Source: Runella aurantiaca (lineage in GTDB: Bacteria > Bacteroidota > Bacteroidia > Cytophagales > Spirosomataceae). From it: a stretch of 64,000 nt of DNA. Under the pieces are notes generated by a model. It ran no database searches, was not told where the DNA came from, and worked only from the letters and a program-made list of their open reading frames with translations. Below, piece after piece: positions 22,544 through 32,389 of the stretch. Where the stretch lies: NCBI RefSeq assembly GCF_003339505.1, contig NZ_QPIW01000022.1:49887-113886 (forward strand). The letters run 5' to 3'. Made by a program: the position numbers and the translations under genes. Positions within the stretch are counted from its first letter, which is position 1. The number at the start of each line of letters is the position of its first letter.

Positions 22544-25141
22544 CTACGAATTTATCGTATCCACTGGCACATCCGGAATCTCAATGTCGGGGTCAATCGA
22601 CGGGGGTAGCATAAAGAGTGAGTCTTTAATGGCGTTGGTTGAGTCAGGTACTTGCTCGATGGGCGACGAAGGTGCGCAACCTTTATAAGGCTTGATGATG
22701 GTGATTGTGGGTTTGGGGAAAGGCCCGCGCTTGTAGCCGATGCTTGCATCATCGTACACTTTTTCCAGAAAACGCCCGACCAGAGGCAAGGCCGTTTTGG
22801 CTCCCTCGCCCAGATTTGTACTTCGGAAGTGGATACTGCGGTCGTCGCCGCCCACCCAGCCGCCTACCACGAGGTCTTTGGTGACACCCATGAACCAGCC
22901 GTCGGAGTTGTTGGAAGTGGTGCCCGTTTTTCCGCCAATCTCAAAACCATTTTTAAACAAACTGCCAAACGTCCAGATGTTTTGCGAAGTCCCGCTGGGT
23001 TCTTCGATACCCCCTTTGAGCATGTGAACCATCAAAAACGCGGATTCTTCGCTGATGACCTGTTTGCTTTGCGGGGCAAATTCCTCAATCACGCTCCCAT
23101 TGGCATCCTCGATGCGCGCCACCACTACTGGGTCGGTATGGCGACCGCCGTTGGGGAATACCGCATATGCCGCCACCATATCAAACAACGACACATCAAA
23201 CGGCCCCAATCCGATGGATGGAACGGCTTTCAGCGTGGTCGTAATGCCAAGTTTATGGGCGTAATTCACCACCGATTGCGCACCGATTTTGTTTGTTAAA
23301 TGTGCCGTTACGGAATTGATCGAACGCGCTAAGGCCCGGCGGAGGGTTAGTTCTTGATAAGTAAAACCGCCTGTTGAGTTTTTGGGTCGCCAGATTCGGG
23401 TTGTATCGCGTCCGCGAACTTTTTCCCGAACTTCAATCTGAAACGGCTCATCGACCATCTTATCGCAGGGGCTCATGTTAAACGCTGAGCTGTCGATAGC
23501 GGCGCAATAAACAAAGGGTTTAAAGGTGGAGCCGGGTTGGCGTTTTCCTTGCTGAACGGCGTCGTATTTGAAGAATTTATAGTTCAAACCACCCACCCAA
23601 GCTTTTATCTGCCCCGTATAAGGGTCCATGGCCATCATGCCCGCGCGCAAAATGCGCTTGTAATAATTGAGGGAATCTATCGAGCTCATCATGACTTTTT
23701 TCTCACGACCCGTTTTCCAGTCGTAAATGGTCATGGTATCTCGTTTGTTCATATAATACCAAACGGAATCCTGCCGGGCGGCTGAATCCAGTTTTGCAAA
23801 TTGCTTTGATAATAACTTGTAGCGGTCGGTGCGTTTGGCCACGTCGTTCAAAAAGTTAGGGATTTCGTTGCCTTGTTCGTCGCGCCACGGATTTTGATTC
23901 AACCAATGATTTTCGAAGCTTTGCTGAAGCATCCGCATTCGTTCGGAGACGGCGGCTACTGCATGACGTTGCATCCGTGAATCAATCGTTGTCCGAATTT
24001 TTAGGCCATCAGTGTACGGGTCATAATCGTTTTCTTCGCCCCATTTTTGGATAAAATCTTCCACACTTCCGTTGAAATACTGATAAATGGCGTATTCGTC
24101 GTCTTCTTCGTTGAAGCGCTCGGGCGTCAGGCGAAGTTCGATGGGAAGTTTACTGAGCGAATCGGCCTGACTTTGTTTCAAATAGTTGTACTTCACCATT
24201 TGCGACAACACGGTATTACGGCGTACCAGTGATTTGTCGTAGTTTTTGGTCGGGTTGTAGGTGTTGGTCGCTTTCTGGAGACCCACCAATACCGCCGCTT
24301 CTTGTAAGTTAAGTTCGTAAGGCGATTTATTGAAATAATACCGTGCGGCCGTCTTGATGCCGTAAGTATTGTTGGAATAGTCAACGGTATTGAAGTACAT
24401 GGTCAGAATTTCTTCTTTCGAAAAGTTTCGTTCCAGCCGAATCGCCGTGAGCCATTCTTTGGTTTTATAGACAACCGTCCTCACAAGCGGAATATAACCA
24501 AGCAACCCCCTGGCGGAGCGTTTACGGGTTTTGAACAGTTTTTTCGCCAATTGTTGCGTAATGGTACTTCCGCCGCCGCGCTCGCCTCCTTTTAAAATAC
24601 CAACGGCTACGCCCATCAATGCCCGTGAGTCAATGCCCGAGTGCTCATAGAAACGCGCGTCTTCGGTGGCAATGAGGGCTTTTACGAGGTTGGGCGAAAG
24701 GCTGTCGTAGTCAATGGGAGTACGATTTTCGGTATAAAATTTTCCAATCAATTGCCCGTCAGAAGAATAAATTTCTGAGGCTTGGGCCACTTTTGGGTTT
24801 TGTAAATCTTCGACACTGGGCATACTGCCACACAACCATAAAAAGTTGGTTTCGACACAAAAGATGTAAAAAGCAAATGCGGCGGTCCCGTATACAAATG
24901 CTTTCCAAGTCAGGATTATGGGGCGATAATAGGGGGAGTTTACATCAACACGAGAATGAAATTTTCTTTTTAACGAGGTACGGTACGCCTGTAGGGTATG
25001 AGTCCAGTTTTGTAGCCGTTCTTTGCCTATTATTTTACCCAATAAATTGTAAAATAATGACAGCAACAGACCGAATGCCCGTTTTACAGGAGCAATGAGT
25101 TTTTGCCAAATCACGTTCAGTTTCTCCAAAAATTCACGCAT
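22544..25141 (-). CDS. Class A penicillin-binding protein (bifunctional transglycosylase/transpeptidase)
   Basis: This 865-residue inner-membrane enzyme polymerises and cross-links peptidoglycan. A cytoplasmic N-terminus of about 85 residues is followed by one membrane segment (about 86-106). The GT51 glycosyltransferase domain shows ATEDARFYEHSGID and GGSTITQQLAKKLF. The transpeptidase domain shows the nucleophile Ser in PGSTFKPF, the SxN motif SINS and KTGTT (GGKTGTTSNNSDGWF). The cytoplasmic tail is longer than in E. coli PBP1a. The C-terminal 50 residues are proline-, serine- and aspartate-rich. The gene is alone on its strand here, converging with the AraC gene. Confidence 0.93.
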   Translation of the reverse strand: MREFLEKLNVIWQKLIAPVKRAFGLLLSLFYNLLGKIIGKERLQNWTHTLQAYRTSLKRKFHSRVDVNSPYYRPIILTWKAFVYGTAAFAFYIFCVETNFLWLCGSMPSVEDLQNPKVAQASEIYSSDGQLIGKFYTENRTPIDYDSLSPNLVKALIATEDARFYEHSGIDSRALMGVAVGILKGGERGGGSTITQQLAKKLFKTRKRSARGLLGYIPLVRTVVYKTKEWLTAIRLERNFSKEEILTMYFNTVDYSNNTYGIKTAARYYFNKSPYELNLQEAAVLVGLQKATNTYNPTKNYDKSLVRRNTVLSQMVKYNYLKQSQADSLSKLPIELRLTPERFNEEDDEYAIYQYFNGSVEDFIQKWGEENDYDPYTDGLKIRTTIDSRMQRHAVAAVSERMRMLQQSFENHWLNQNPWRDEQGNEIPNFLNDVAKRTDRYKLLSKQFAKLDSAARQDSVWYYMNKRDTMTIYDWKTGREKKVMMSSIDSLNYYKRILRAGMMAMDPYTGQIKAWVGGLNYKFFKYDAVQQGKRQPGSTFKPFVYCAAIDSSAFNMSPCDKMVDEPFQIEVREKVRGRDTTRIWRPKNSTGGFTYQELTLRRALARSINSVTAHLTNKIGAQSVVNYAHKLGITTTLKAVPSIGLGPFDVSLFDMVAAYAVFPNGGRHTDPVVVARIEDANGSVIEEFAPQSKQVISEESAFLMVHMLKGGIEEPSGTSQNIWTFGSLFKNGFEIGGKTGTTSNNSDGWFMGVTKDLVVGGWVGGDDRSIHFRSTNLGEGAKTALPLVGRFLEKVYDDASIGYKRGPFPKPTITIIKPYKGCAPSSPIEQVPDSTNAIKDSLFMLPPSIDPDIEIPDVPVDTINS

Positions 25142-25306
25142 AAATCAATGCATAATGGGTTTGAGCGTCAAAGATAGCTTTTTTGATAGAGACCAAAAAA
25201 CGAAGTGATTTTACGAGTGGTCAAGAAATGCACATGAGATGGTATTTTTGCTGTCATGGCAATTTTATGACAACACATAACTATCGCATGACCAAACCAC
25301 GACCAA

Positions 25307-26185
25307 CTACCCAAGTTCTAGCGGGACTAAATTGACCGCGACGGATAAGGTATGTTTGCCAGAACTGAAAATGATGCCCTTCAGCGGGGCAATGTCGCCG
25401 TAATCTCGTCCGTAGGCCGTGATAATGTGCCTTTCCTGCGGAATCATGTCGTTGGTCGGGTCAAATTCGCACCAACCCATGTTAGGAATATAAACCGACA
25501 ACCACGCGTGGGAAGCATCCGAACCTTGCAGTTTTTTCTTGCCGGGTGGGGGTAAAGTCTCAATATAGCCGCTTACGTAACGGGCTGGGAATCCCAAACT
25601 TCGTAGACAAGCAATGGCCAAATGGGAAAAATCTTGACATACGCCTTTGCGCTCTTTCAAGACGGTTTTGAGGGGTGTATTAAGGCTGGTGAAGTCGGAA
25701 ACAAAAGCAAATTCAGTGAATATTTTATGGCACAACCTCCGCACGCAGTCGTATAGAGGAAGGGTATCGGCAAAACAATCCCGGGCAAAATCCCTGATTT
25801 CATCGTCCCACGTAATAAACGGACTCGGCAACATATATTGCAACAGTTCCGCTTTCAATAAATGGGTATTCCAAACGTAGTGACGGGCTTCTTTACAGGT
25901 CATTGAGAGGCTTTCGGACAAAATGGTTTTGGGGAAACTTTCCACGGCACTTTCGGCCACAACCTCCAATTCTTTGTGCGAAACATCTATGGAAAAATAA
26001 TGCAATGTATTGCCAAAAAAATCAGTCCTCGGGACCACTTCAACGGGGTGGGGCGTGATGTGGAGCGAAAATGAATGACAAAGTTGTCCCTTCATGGTTT
26101 GGGGTTTCAAACAAACCAAGCTGTGGTAGGTATTTACTGGTACCACGTATTTATAGTGCGTTCGATGCGTTAGCTTATACTTCAT
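25307..26185 (-). CDS. Transglutaminase-like protein of the amidoligase cluster
   Basis: This 292-residue protein combines a bacterial transglutaminase N-terminal beta domain (about 1-85) with a transglutaminase/protease core. The catalytic triad is intact: Cys183 (GVCQDFSHLA), His226 (DASHAWLSVYIP) and Asp242 (EFDPTND). Enzymes of this fold cleave or form amide bonds. The gene overlaps the 3' end of the ATP-grasp/alpha-E gene by 11 bases, so translation is probably coupled. With the 1143-residue protein upstream it forms a three-gene unit predicted to synthesise or modify peptides. The start at 26185 begins exactly at the N-terminal domain (MKYKLTHRTHY); the upstream ATG at 26221 lies deeper inside the neighbour. 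No signal peptide, so presumably cytoplasmic. Confidence 0.88.
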   Translation of the reverse strand: MKYKLTHRTHYKYVVPVNTYHSLVCLKPQTMKGQLCHSFSLHITPHPVEVVPRTDFFGNTLHYFSIDVSHKELEVVAESAVESFPKTILSESLSMTCKEARHYVWNTHLLKAELLQYMLPSPFITWDDEIRDFARDCFADTLPLYDCVRRLCHKIFTEFAFVSDFTSLNTPLKTVLKERKGVCQDFSHLAIACLRSLGFPARYVSGYIETLPPPGKKKLQGSDASHAWLSVYIPNMGWCEFDPTNDMIPQERHIITAYGRDYGDIAPLKGIIFSSGKHTLSVAVNLVPLELG

Positions 26186-28742
26186 GAATGTCGTTGTTAT
26201 CCGTCCCCTCCAGCAAAACATTTTGAATGACGGTATGCATGAAATACAAATGGGTCAAACTCAGGGTAACTGACGAAATCAAATCGGTCACCTCCGATAA
26301 CAAACCATCTAAGTTTTCTCGAAACAAGGTGCTGGGCTGACAGGCGCTTAGTTTGGAAATATCGGCTAGTTTAATTTTAGCGGACGCCTCCAAAACGGCT
26401 TTTTCGGCTTGATTTAAACGGTCGAATTGCGCATTTTTGGGAAGTTGACTTAGGCAGTCCGACAACATATCTAGTTGATACACCAACGAATAAGGGAGCT
26501 TATTGTCCAATAAAACCATGTCGAGGGTAGCTTCTAAATTAAAGCTTGTTTTGTAAATCTGACGGTAATGAACCAGCAGGTGTTGATTGGTTAACAGGGC
26601 TTCAATGAGCTCACTTTCAATATTTTCGTCATTTTTAAAGCTAAAAAAAGAGCGAATAATACTGATACGAGAAAGCACCCGCTCTACGAGTTTTCCCGCT
26701 TCCAACAGATAGTAGCCGTTGTCGCGCGGCATGGATTCAGAAATAATGCCGTAGAAAGTAAACAGGCGAATGTGCAGCTTGTCCAGTACTTTTTGAAAAC
26801 CGTTAGGATTCTGGATGTCGGCGTTGACGACCTTTTTTTGACTGTTTTCAATCAAGTTAATAATCCGCCGGGTATCGTTGTTCCATTTGTCGCTGACGCT
26901 AATGACCGCCATCAGAAATGAGCCCAAATGCGCGGCCACCGAGCCTGATTTTTGAGCGTTTCGTATCAATTCAATGATTTCTACGTACGGATTTTCGCGA
27001 ATTTCTTCATTCTTTTCGTCCGTAAAGCCTGGATACGTAAAGGTCAGGTGGGTAATGGATTGCAACAAAATGTCGATGTACTCTGATTTGTACGAACCCC
27101 GAAAAGCTACGTTTTCGTTGAGTGCGTTGATGACGATGGTCAAAAATTTGGTCAGCGCCATGGTGCGTTCGCTGTAGCGGCCTACCCAAAACAGGTTTTC
27201 GGCGGTACGGCTCGGCAGCGAAGTATGGTGAATGACGGGCAGGGATTTAGGAACAATAATTTTGCTCTTGACCTCGGGCATCGTGTCCGAAACAATCCAA
27301 GTGTCTTTGGAAATTCCGCCGTATTGATTTGAAATGATGTACCTGTCTTTTTCAGCCGAACTGCGGGTCAAGCCGCCCTGCATCACCTGATAGTCATTGC
27401 CGTCGGAAACCAAAAAAGCCCGGAGCGAAGCCAAGCGAGGCTCGATTTTTCCATCAATCAGCGACGGAGTGGTTGAAAGGCTCACCTCTTCCTGCGCCAC
27501 ATATTCATGCGGATTTTGGAGAATGGCGTTTCTAAGGTCGCTGAGCTGTTCGTTGGTCAACAGACGCCCATACAAGGACCGGAATTTTTGCTTTCGATTG
27601 GCTTTTTTGATGATTAACCGGTGAAGGTTGGCCAACACGAAATTGCGCTCTTTGGGTTGGCCGCACCACCAAGTCGCAATCGATGGCATAATGAGTTCTT
27701 CCCCCAAAAAATAGCGGCACGTAATGTTCATAAATGCCAAAAAGGCGCTGTTTTCGAGCACACTTGCCCCGGGTGGGTTTAGCACTGTGACATTGCCCGA
27801 GCGAATGACGTGCAACAGCCCGGGTACACCCAAGCGGGAATCTTCCCGCAGTTCGAGCGGGTCACACCAATCGTCGTCAACGCGGCGTACGATGACATCC
27901 ACGCGTTCCAAACCGTCGATGGATTTTAACCAAACGTAGCCGTTGCGGACCAATAAATCGTCGCCTTGGGCCAGCGTATAGCCCAAATAGGAGGCCAAAT
28001 AAGCGTGTTCAAAATAGGTTTCGTTGTTGGAGCCGGGGGTAAGATAAACAATGTTTGGATTTTCTTTGCCCCGATTAGCAAACCCTGCAACGGTTTGACT
28101 AAAATGATTGAAAAAAGGAGAAAGCCGATTTACAAACATTCCTTCGGTCAGCTCAGGCAGCAACTTGCTCATGATGCGGCGGTTTTCGAGCGTATAGCCC
28201 GCCCCAGAAGGAACTTGGGTACGGTTATCGACGAGCCACATTCGGCCATCGGGGCCCCGCGCCATGTCGGCGGCGTACAAAATCAATTGATTTTGGGAAG
28301 GGATTTTTATGTCAAAACAAGGTCGACAAAAACCTGTGTTGTCAAATACCAATTCGGGCGGTAAAATGTCATCTTTGACCAGTTTTTGGGGGCCATAGAT
28401 GTCTTTTAGCATCAAGTCGAGCACCAATGCCCGTTGTTTGAGGCCTTTTGAAATATGATCCCATTCCTTTCGCTCAATGAGAAAAGGAATGGGATCGAGT
28501 TGCCAAGGGCGATTCAGACCATCGGAACTGTCATAAATATTGTACGTAACACCATTCTCTCGTAATCTGTTGATAATCTCCTGATTACGCACTTCTAGCT
28601 CTTTGATTCCCAGTCGTTCGAGCGACGCAAAAAGCGTTTGCCAGTGGGGCTTAACGCGACCATCGGGGCCGATGGTTTCGTCGTAGGAATTAATTTCCTG
28701 TCGATACGATTGGAATAAATCAAGAGCGGTGCCTGTGTGCAT
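26175..28742 (-). CDS. Circularly permuted ATP-grasp plus alpha-E domain protein
   Basis: This 855-residue fusion has a circularly permuted ATP-grasp ligase region (about residues 1-480; ILYAADMARGPDGRMWLVDNRTQVPSGAGYTLENR is split over the conserved nucleotide-binding area near residues 155-190). A helical alpha-E domain follows (about 500-840; opening SRTAENLFWVGRYSERTM). In other bacteria the two parts are often separate neighbouring genes. By family knowledge the ATP-grasp part should activate a carboxylate as acyl phosphate and join it to an amine, and the alpha-E domain is a partner of unknown role. It starts 49 bases after the DUF2126 gene and overlaps the transglutaminase gene. Substrate and product are unknown. 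Confidence 0.88.
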   Translation of the reverse strand: MHTGTALDLFQSYRQEINSYDETIGPDGRVKPHWQTLFASLERLGIKELEVRNQEIINRLRENGVTYNIYDSSDGLNRPWQLDPIPFLIERKEWDHISKGLKQRALVLDLMLKDIYGPQKLVKDDILPPELVFDNTGFCRPCFDIKIPSQNQLILYAADMARGPDGRMWLVDNRTQVPSGAGYTLENRRIMSKLLPELTEGMFVNRLSPFFNHFSQTVAGFANRGKENPNIVYLTPGSNNETYFEHAYLASYLGYTLAQGDDLLVRNGYVWLKSIDGLERVDVIVRRVDDDWCDPLELREDSRLGVPGLLHVIRSGNVTVLNPPGASVLENSAFLAFMNITCRYFLGEELIMPSIATWWCGQPKERNFVLANLHRLIIKKANRKQKFRSLYGRLLTNEQLSDLRNAILQNPHEYVAQEEVSLSTTPSLIDGKIEPRLASLRAFLVSDGNDYQVMQGGLTRSSAEKDRYIISNQYGGISKDTWIVSDTMPEVKSKIIVPKSLPVIHHTSLPSRTAENLFWVGRYSERTMALTKFLTIVINALNENVAFRGSYKSEYIDILLQSITHLTFTYPGFTDEKNEEIRENPYVEIIELIRNAQKSGSVAAHLGSFLMAVISVSDKWNNDTRRIINLIENSQKKVVNADIQNPNGFQKVLDKLHIRLFTFYGIISESMPRDNGYYLLEAGKLVERVLSRISIIRSFFSFKNDENIESELIEALLTNQHLLVHYRQIYKTSFNLEATLDMVLLDNKLPYSLVYQLDMLSDCLSQLPKNAQFDRLNQAEKAVLEASAKIKLADISKLSACQPSTLFRENLDGLLSEVTDLISSVTLSLTHLYFMHTVIQNVLLEGTDNNDIHEV

Positions 28743-28791
28743 TAGGGATAGGTTACGAATAATATCAAAAAGGTATTATGGCCCTAAATTA

Positions 28792-31700
28792 CTACTTTGC
28801 GCGCCAAAATCTTCGTAAATCCAGCGTATTTGGATATTCAGGATTGATTAACTCAATCGGCGTATCAATTTTTAGGTCTTTTTTGCTTTCGGCCACAAAC
28901 CGAGAAATGGTGGAAGTAGCCTGCTGAACGGGTACTGATGCTTCCTGATTTTCGTTGGATGGCGTGTGTCCAAAGCCCCAAAAACGACTAATTTTTCGGG
29001 ATTCGGCTTCGTAACTATTGACGGGGTAAGTGTCAAAACTGCGGCCTCCTGGGTGCGACACAAAATAGGTGCAGCCGCCCAATACGCGGTTGTTCCAAGT
29101 GTCTACCACGTCGAATACCAGCGGTGCATCTACCCCGACCGTCGGGTGAAGTGCCGACGGCGGGTTCCAGGCCTTGTAGCGTATGCCCGCCACAAATTCA
29201 CTTTTGACGGCGGTACTGCGGAGCGGAACCCGGCAGCCGTTACAAACCAAAATGTGCCGGTCTTGCACAAAACCGCTTACTTTTACTTGTAAACGTTCAA
29301 GGGAAGAGTCGACAAAACGCGCTGTTCCTGAGCTAGATAATTCTTCTCCAAGTACGTGCCAAGGCTCAATGCCGAGCCGAATTTCGAGTTGCATATTGTC
29401 GACCGTGATGTTGCCGTAATGTGGAAAACGGAATTCAAAGAAAGGATCAAACCACGAAATATCGAAGGCATAACCCGCGTCTTTGAGGTCGTTGACCACG
29501 TCGACCATGTCGAGATAGGCAAAGTGTGGCAACAAAAAGCGGTCGTGCAATTCAGTACCCCACCGAATCAGTTTTTTCTTGTAAGGTTGTTTCCAGAATT
29601 TGGCAATCAATGCCCGCACTAACAAGGTTTGTACCAAGTTCATGTGTTTATGTGGCGGCATGTCAAACGCCCGGAATTCCAGAATTCCCAATCGCCCCGT
29701 TGAGGAATCAGGTGAATACAGTTTGTCAATGCAGAACTCGGTGCGGTGGGTATTTCCCGTCACATCCACCAACAGGTTGCGGAATATTCGGTCGACCATC
29801 CAAAACGGCACTTCTCCATCATCGGGTATTTGGTCAAAGGCAATTTCGGCTTCGTATAGGCGTTCGTCGCGGCCTTCGTCGATGCGGGGTGCTTGACTCG
29901 TTGGGCCAATGAATGAACCCGCAAACAAATAACTTAGTGCTGGGTGGTGCTGCCAATAGGTAATCAAACTGCGCAGCAAATCGGGTCGACGAAGTACGGG
30001 ACTGTCGGCAGGAACTGCGCCACCAATGGTGACGTGGTTGCCGCCGCCCGTGCCGGTATGCCGCCCATCCACCATAAACTTGTCGGTGCCCAAACGGGCA
30101 AAAAATGCCTCTTCATAGAGGGCACTGATGTTGTCTACCAGTTCTCCCCACGATTTGGAAGGATGAATGTTGACCTCAATCACACCCGGGTCGGGAGAGA
30201 CAATCAATTTTTGTAAACGGTAATCCGACGGTGGCGTATAGCCTTCAATTCGTACTGGAATTTGGAGTTTTTCGGCCGTGGCTTCAATGGAAGCCATCAA
30301 ATCCAAGTAATGTTCTAAGTATTCGGTAGGAGGGAGGAACACGTAAACAATGCCATCACGCTCTTCCACCGAAAGGGCCGTTTTGAAGGTGTCGACTTCG
30401 TAAGCCACCGTTTTTTCAGTTGCGTTCTCTTCCGTTTTTTCTTCTGATTCCGCCTTTTTTATCGGAGAAACAGGAGCTTTATAATCTGGGGCGATGGTGC
30501 CGTAGCGTTTTTCAACCACGCCTCCGTATTGACCCAAGGGTGGCAAATCTTCAAACGGACTCCGCTCGATGGGGTCTTCGCGCTTGTCTTTGGTTACTTC
30601 TGGTAGTGATTCGAGAGGCAAACGTAATCCAACGGGAGAATTCCCCGGGATTAAATAGCAATGATTACGTCTAAACTGCCACACGCAGCTTGTCCAAGCT
30701 TGCGTCCGCCAATCCCATTTGATGGGCAAAACGTAGCCTGCTGGGTTATTTAAGCCTTTTTCCAATAGTTTTGCCAACGTCTGACGCTCAACCGAATCTT
30801 TCAGATTGACGGCCAACGGGTCGATATTTACGGGCAGTTTTCCTTCCTCCAAGGCCCAATAAATGGGGTCTTCGTAGGTGGGTGTTAAGTTATTAGGATT
30901 GATTCCGAGGTATTTGGTCAGCTCAGACGCAAATAATTCAGCATCTCTAAACGTAAATTTCGGACCATCTTCTTTGGCCACCAATGCGTCGTTTTTCCAC
31001 AAGGTTTGGCCGTCCTTGCGCCAGTAGAGCGCGTATTGCCAACGCGGAAATAACTCCCCAGGATACCATTTCCCTTGTCCAAAATGAAGCAGGCCACCGT
31101 GTGCAAACCGATTTTTGAGACGCAGGGCCAAGTCATAGGCCAATTTACGCTTCAAGGGGCCATCGGCGGTGGAATTCCATTCGGGCGATTCAAAATCATC
31201 AATTGAAACAAAAGTCGGCTCGCCGCCCATCGTGAGTCGTACGTCGCCTTCCTGCAAATCCTTTTCTACGTCATTTCCTACCTGCATGATGTTTACCCAC
31301 TGCTCTTCGGTGTAGGGCTTGGTCACGCGGGGGTCTTCATGGATGCGGTAGACCCGGTTGTCGAACTCAAAACTTACTTCACATACGTCGGTTGCCCCCG
31401 TTACAGGCGCGGCGCTGGCGTAGTCTGGTGTGCAGCACAGCGGAATGTGTCCCTCGCTCGCAAAAAGCCCCGAGGTAGGGTCAAGGCCAATCCAGCCTGC
31501 GCCGGGCACGTAGGCCTCGGCCCAAGCGTGCAAATCCGTGAAGTCAGCTTCGGGGCCAGAAGGGCCGTCGAGTGATTTAACGTCGGAGGTCAGCTGTACC
31601 AAATAGCCCGACACGAAGCGGGATGCAATGCCCAGATGCCGAAGAATCTGCACCAACAACCAAGCCGAATCACGGCAAGAGCCGCTCAAACTGGTGAGGG

Positions 31701-32223
31701 TTTGTTCGCAGGTCTGAACGCCGGGTTCCATACGAACATTATAAAAGAGGTCTTTGAAGAGTTTTTGGTTGAGATAGACCAGATAATCAACGGTTTTGAT
31801 GTCGGTCGTAATCTTGTTTTTCTCAATCCAATCCATCAACATCGGCCCTGCTTCGCGGGCTTCCAGATAGGGTGTAAGTTCATTTTTGAGGAGTTTGTCG
31901 TACTGAAAAGGGAATTTTTCGGCGTATTCTTCCACAAAAAAGTCAAACGGATTGATGACCTGCATTTTGGCAATGACCTCTACTTCGATGCTCAGTTCGG
32001 TCGTTTTTTCGGGAAAAACCACCCGTGCCTGATAATTACCGAAAGGGTCCTGCTGCCAGTTGATAAAATGGTTTTTGGGCGAAATCTTAAACGAATACCC
32101 TTCAATCGGCGTGCGCGAGTGAGGGGCAGGGCGCAACCGAAAAATGTGCGGTGAAAGGCTGACACTTCGGTCGAAGATGTATTTAGTTTTGTGGGAAATA
32201 GCAACTTTTATCGACATATACAA
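28792..32223 (-). CDS. Transglutaminase fused to DUF2126 putative amidoligase
   Basis: This 1143-residue protein is the first gene of the cluster. Residues about 3-95 are the bacterial transglutaminase N-terminal domain. Residues about 150-260 are the transglutaminase core with Cys183 (SGSCRDSAW), His232 (DLHAWAEAY) and Asp248 (GLDPTSG). The remaining 800 or so residues are DUF2126, considered a glutamine-synthetase-like putative amidoligase. Its conserved stretches include RLTMGGEPTFVSIDD (about 330), GTGGGNHVTIGGA (about 720) and HRTEFCIDKLYSPD. A low-complexity acidic linker (EKTEENATEKT) lies near residue 600. There is no signal peptide. The start may be the third codon. The 166 bases upstream separate it from a two-component regulator gene on the same strand. 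Confidence 0.88.
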   Translation of the reverse strand: MYMSIKVAISHKTKYIFDRSVSLSPHIFRLRPAPHSRTPIEGYSFKISPKNHFINWQQDPFGNYQARVVFPEKTTELSIEVEVIAKMQVINPFDFFVEEYAEKFPFQYDKLLKNELTPYLEAREAGPMLMDWIEKNKITTDIKTVDYLVYLNQKLFKDLFYNVRMEPGVQTCEQTLTSLSGSCRDSAWLLVQILRHLGIASRFVSGYLVQLTSDVKSLDGPSGPEADFTDLHAWAEAYVPGAGWIGLDPTSGLFASEGHIPLCCTPDYASAAPVTGATDVCEVSFEFDNRVYRIHEDPRVTKPYTEEQWVNIMQVGNDVEKDLQEGDVRLTMGGEPTFVSIDDFESPEWNSTADGPLKRKLAYDLALRLKNRFAHGGLLHFGQGKWYPGELFPRWQYALYWRKDGQTLWKNDALVAKEDGPKFTFRDAELFASELTKYLGINPNNLTPTYEDPIYWALEEGKLPVNIDPLAVNLKDSVERQTLAKLLEKGLNNPAGYVLPIKWDWRTQAWTSCVWQFRRNHCYLIPGNSPVGLRLPLESLPEVTKDKREDPIERSPFEDLPPLGQYGGVVEKRYGTIAPDYKAPVSPIKKAESEEKTEENATEKTVAYEVDTFKTALSVEERDGIVYVFLPPTEYLEHYLDLMASIEATAEKLQIPVRIEGYTPPSDYRLQKLIVSPDPGVIEVNIHPSKSWGELVDNISALYEEAFFARLGTDKFMVDGRHTGTGGGNHVTIGGAVPADSPVLRRPDLLRSLITYWQHHPALSYLFAGSFIGPTSQAPRIDEGRDERLYEAEIAFDQIPDDGEVPFWMVDRIFRNLLVDVTGNTHRTEFCIDKLYSPDSSTGRLGILEFRAFDMPPHKHMNLVQTLLVRALIAKFWKQPYKKKLIRWGTELHDRFLLPHFAYLDMVDVVNDLKDAGYAFDISWFDPFFEFRFPHYGNITVDNMQLEIRLGIEPWHVLGEELSSSGTARFVDSSLERLQVKVSGFVQDRHILVCNGCRVPLRSTAVKSEFVAGIRYKAWNPPSALHPTVGVDAPLVFDVVDTWNNRVLGGCTYFVSHPGGRSFDTYPVNSYEAESRKISRFWGFGHTPSNENQEASVPVQQATSTISRFVAESKKDLKIDTPIELINPEYPNTLDLRRFWRAK

Positions 32224-32389
32224 TCAATTTGATACGAACTTTGGACGATTTATGTAAAAAAAATCAAAAATGCGGTTAAAAGTAAATTAACCAATAAAAA
32301 ATCATAGATTCTCTTGAAAGGTGTATAAATTCTTGATTTTTTATCCATAAATGTAAACGTATATATTGATATTGAGATGTGTTGGGAGG

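Noticed and set aside
29526..29912. Long antisense frames within the DUF2126 gene
   Set aside because: They mirror the coding pattern of the opposite strand and have no recognisable domain or start context.
32349..32361. AAATGTAAACGTA shared with the 70-bp repeat near folA
   Set aside because: A 13-base AT-rich match in two unrelated intergenic regions is too weak to call a common regulatory site.
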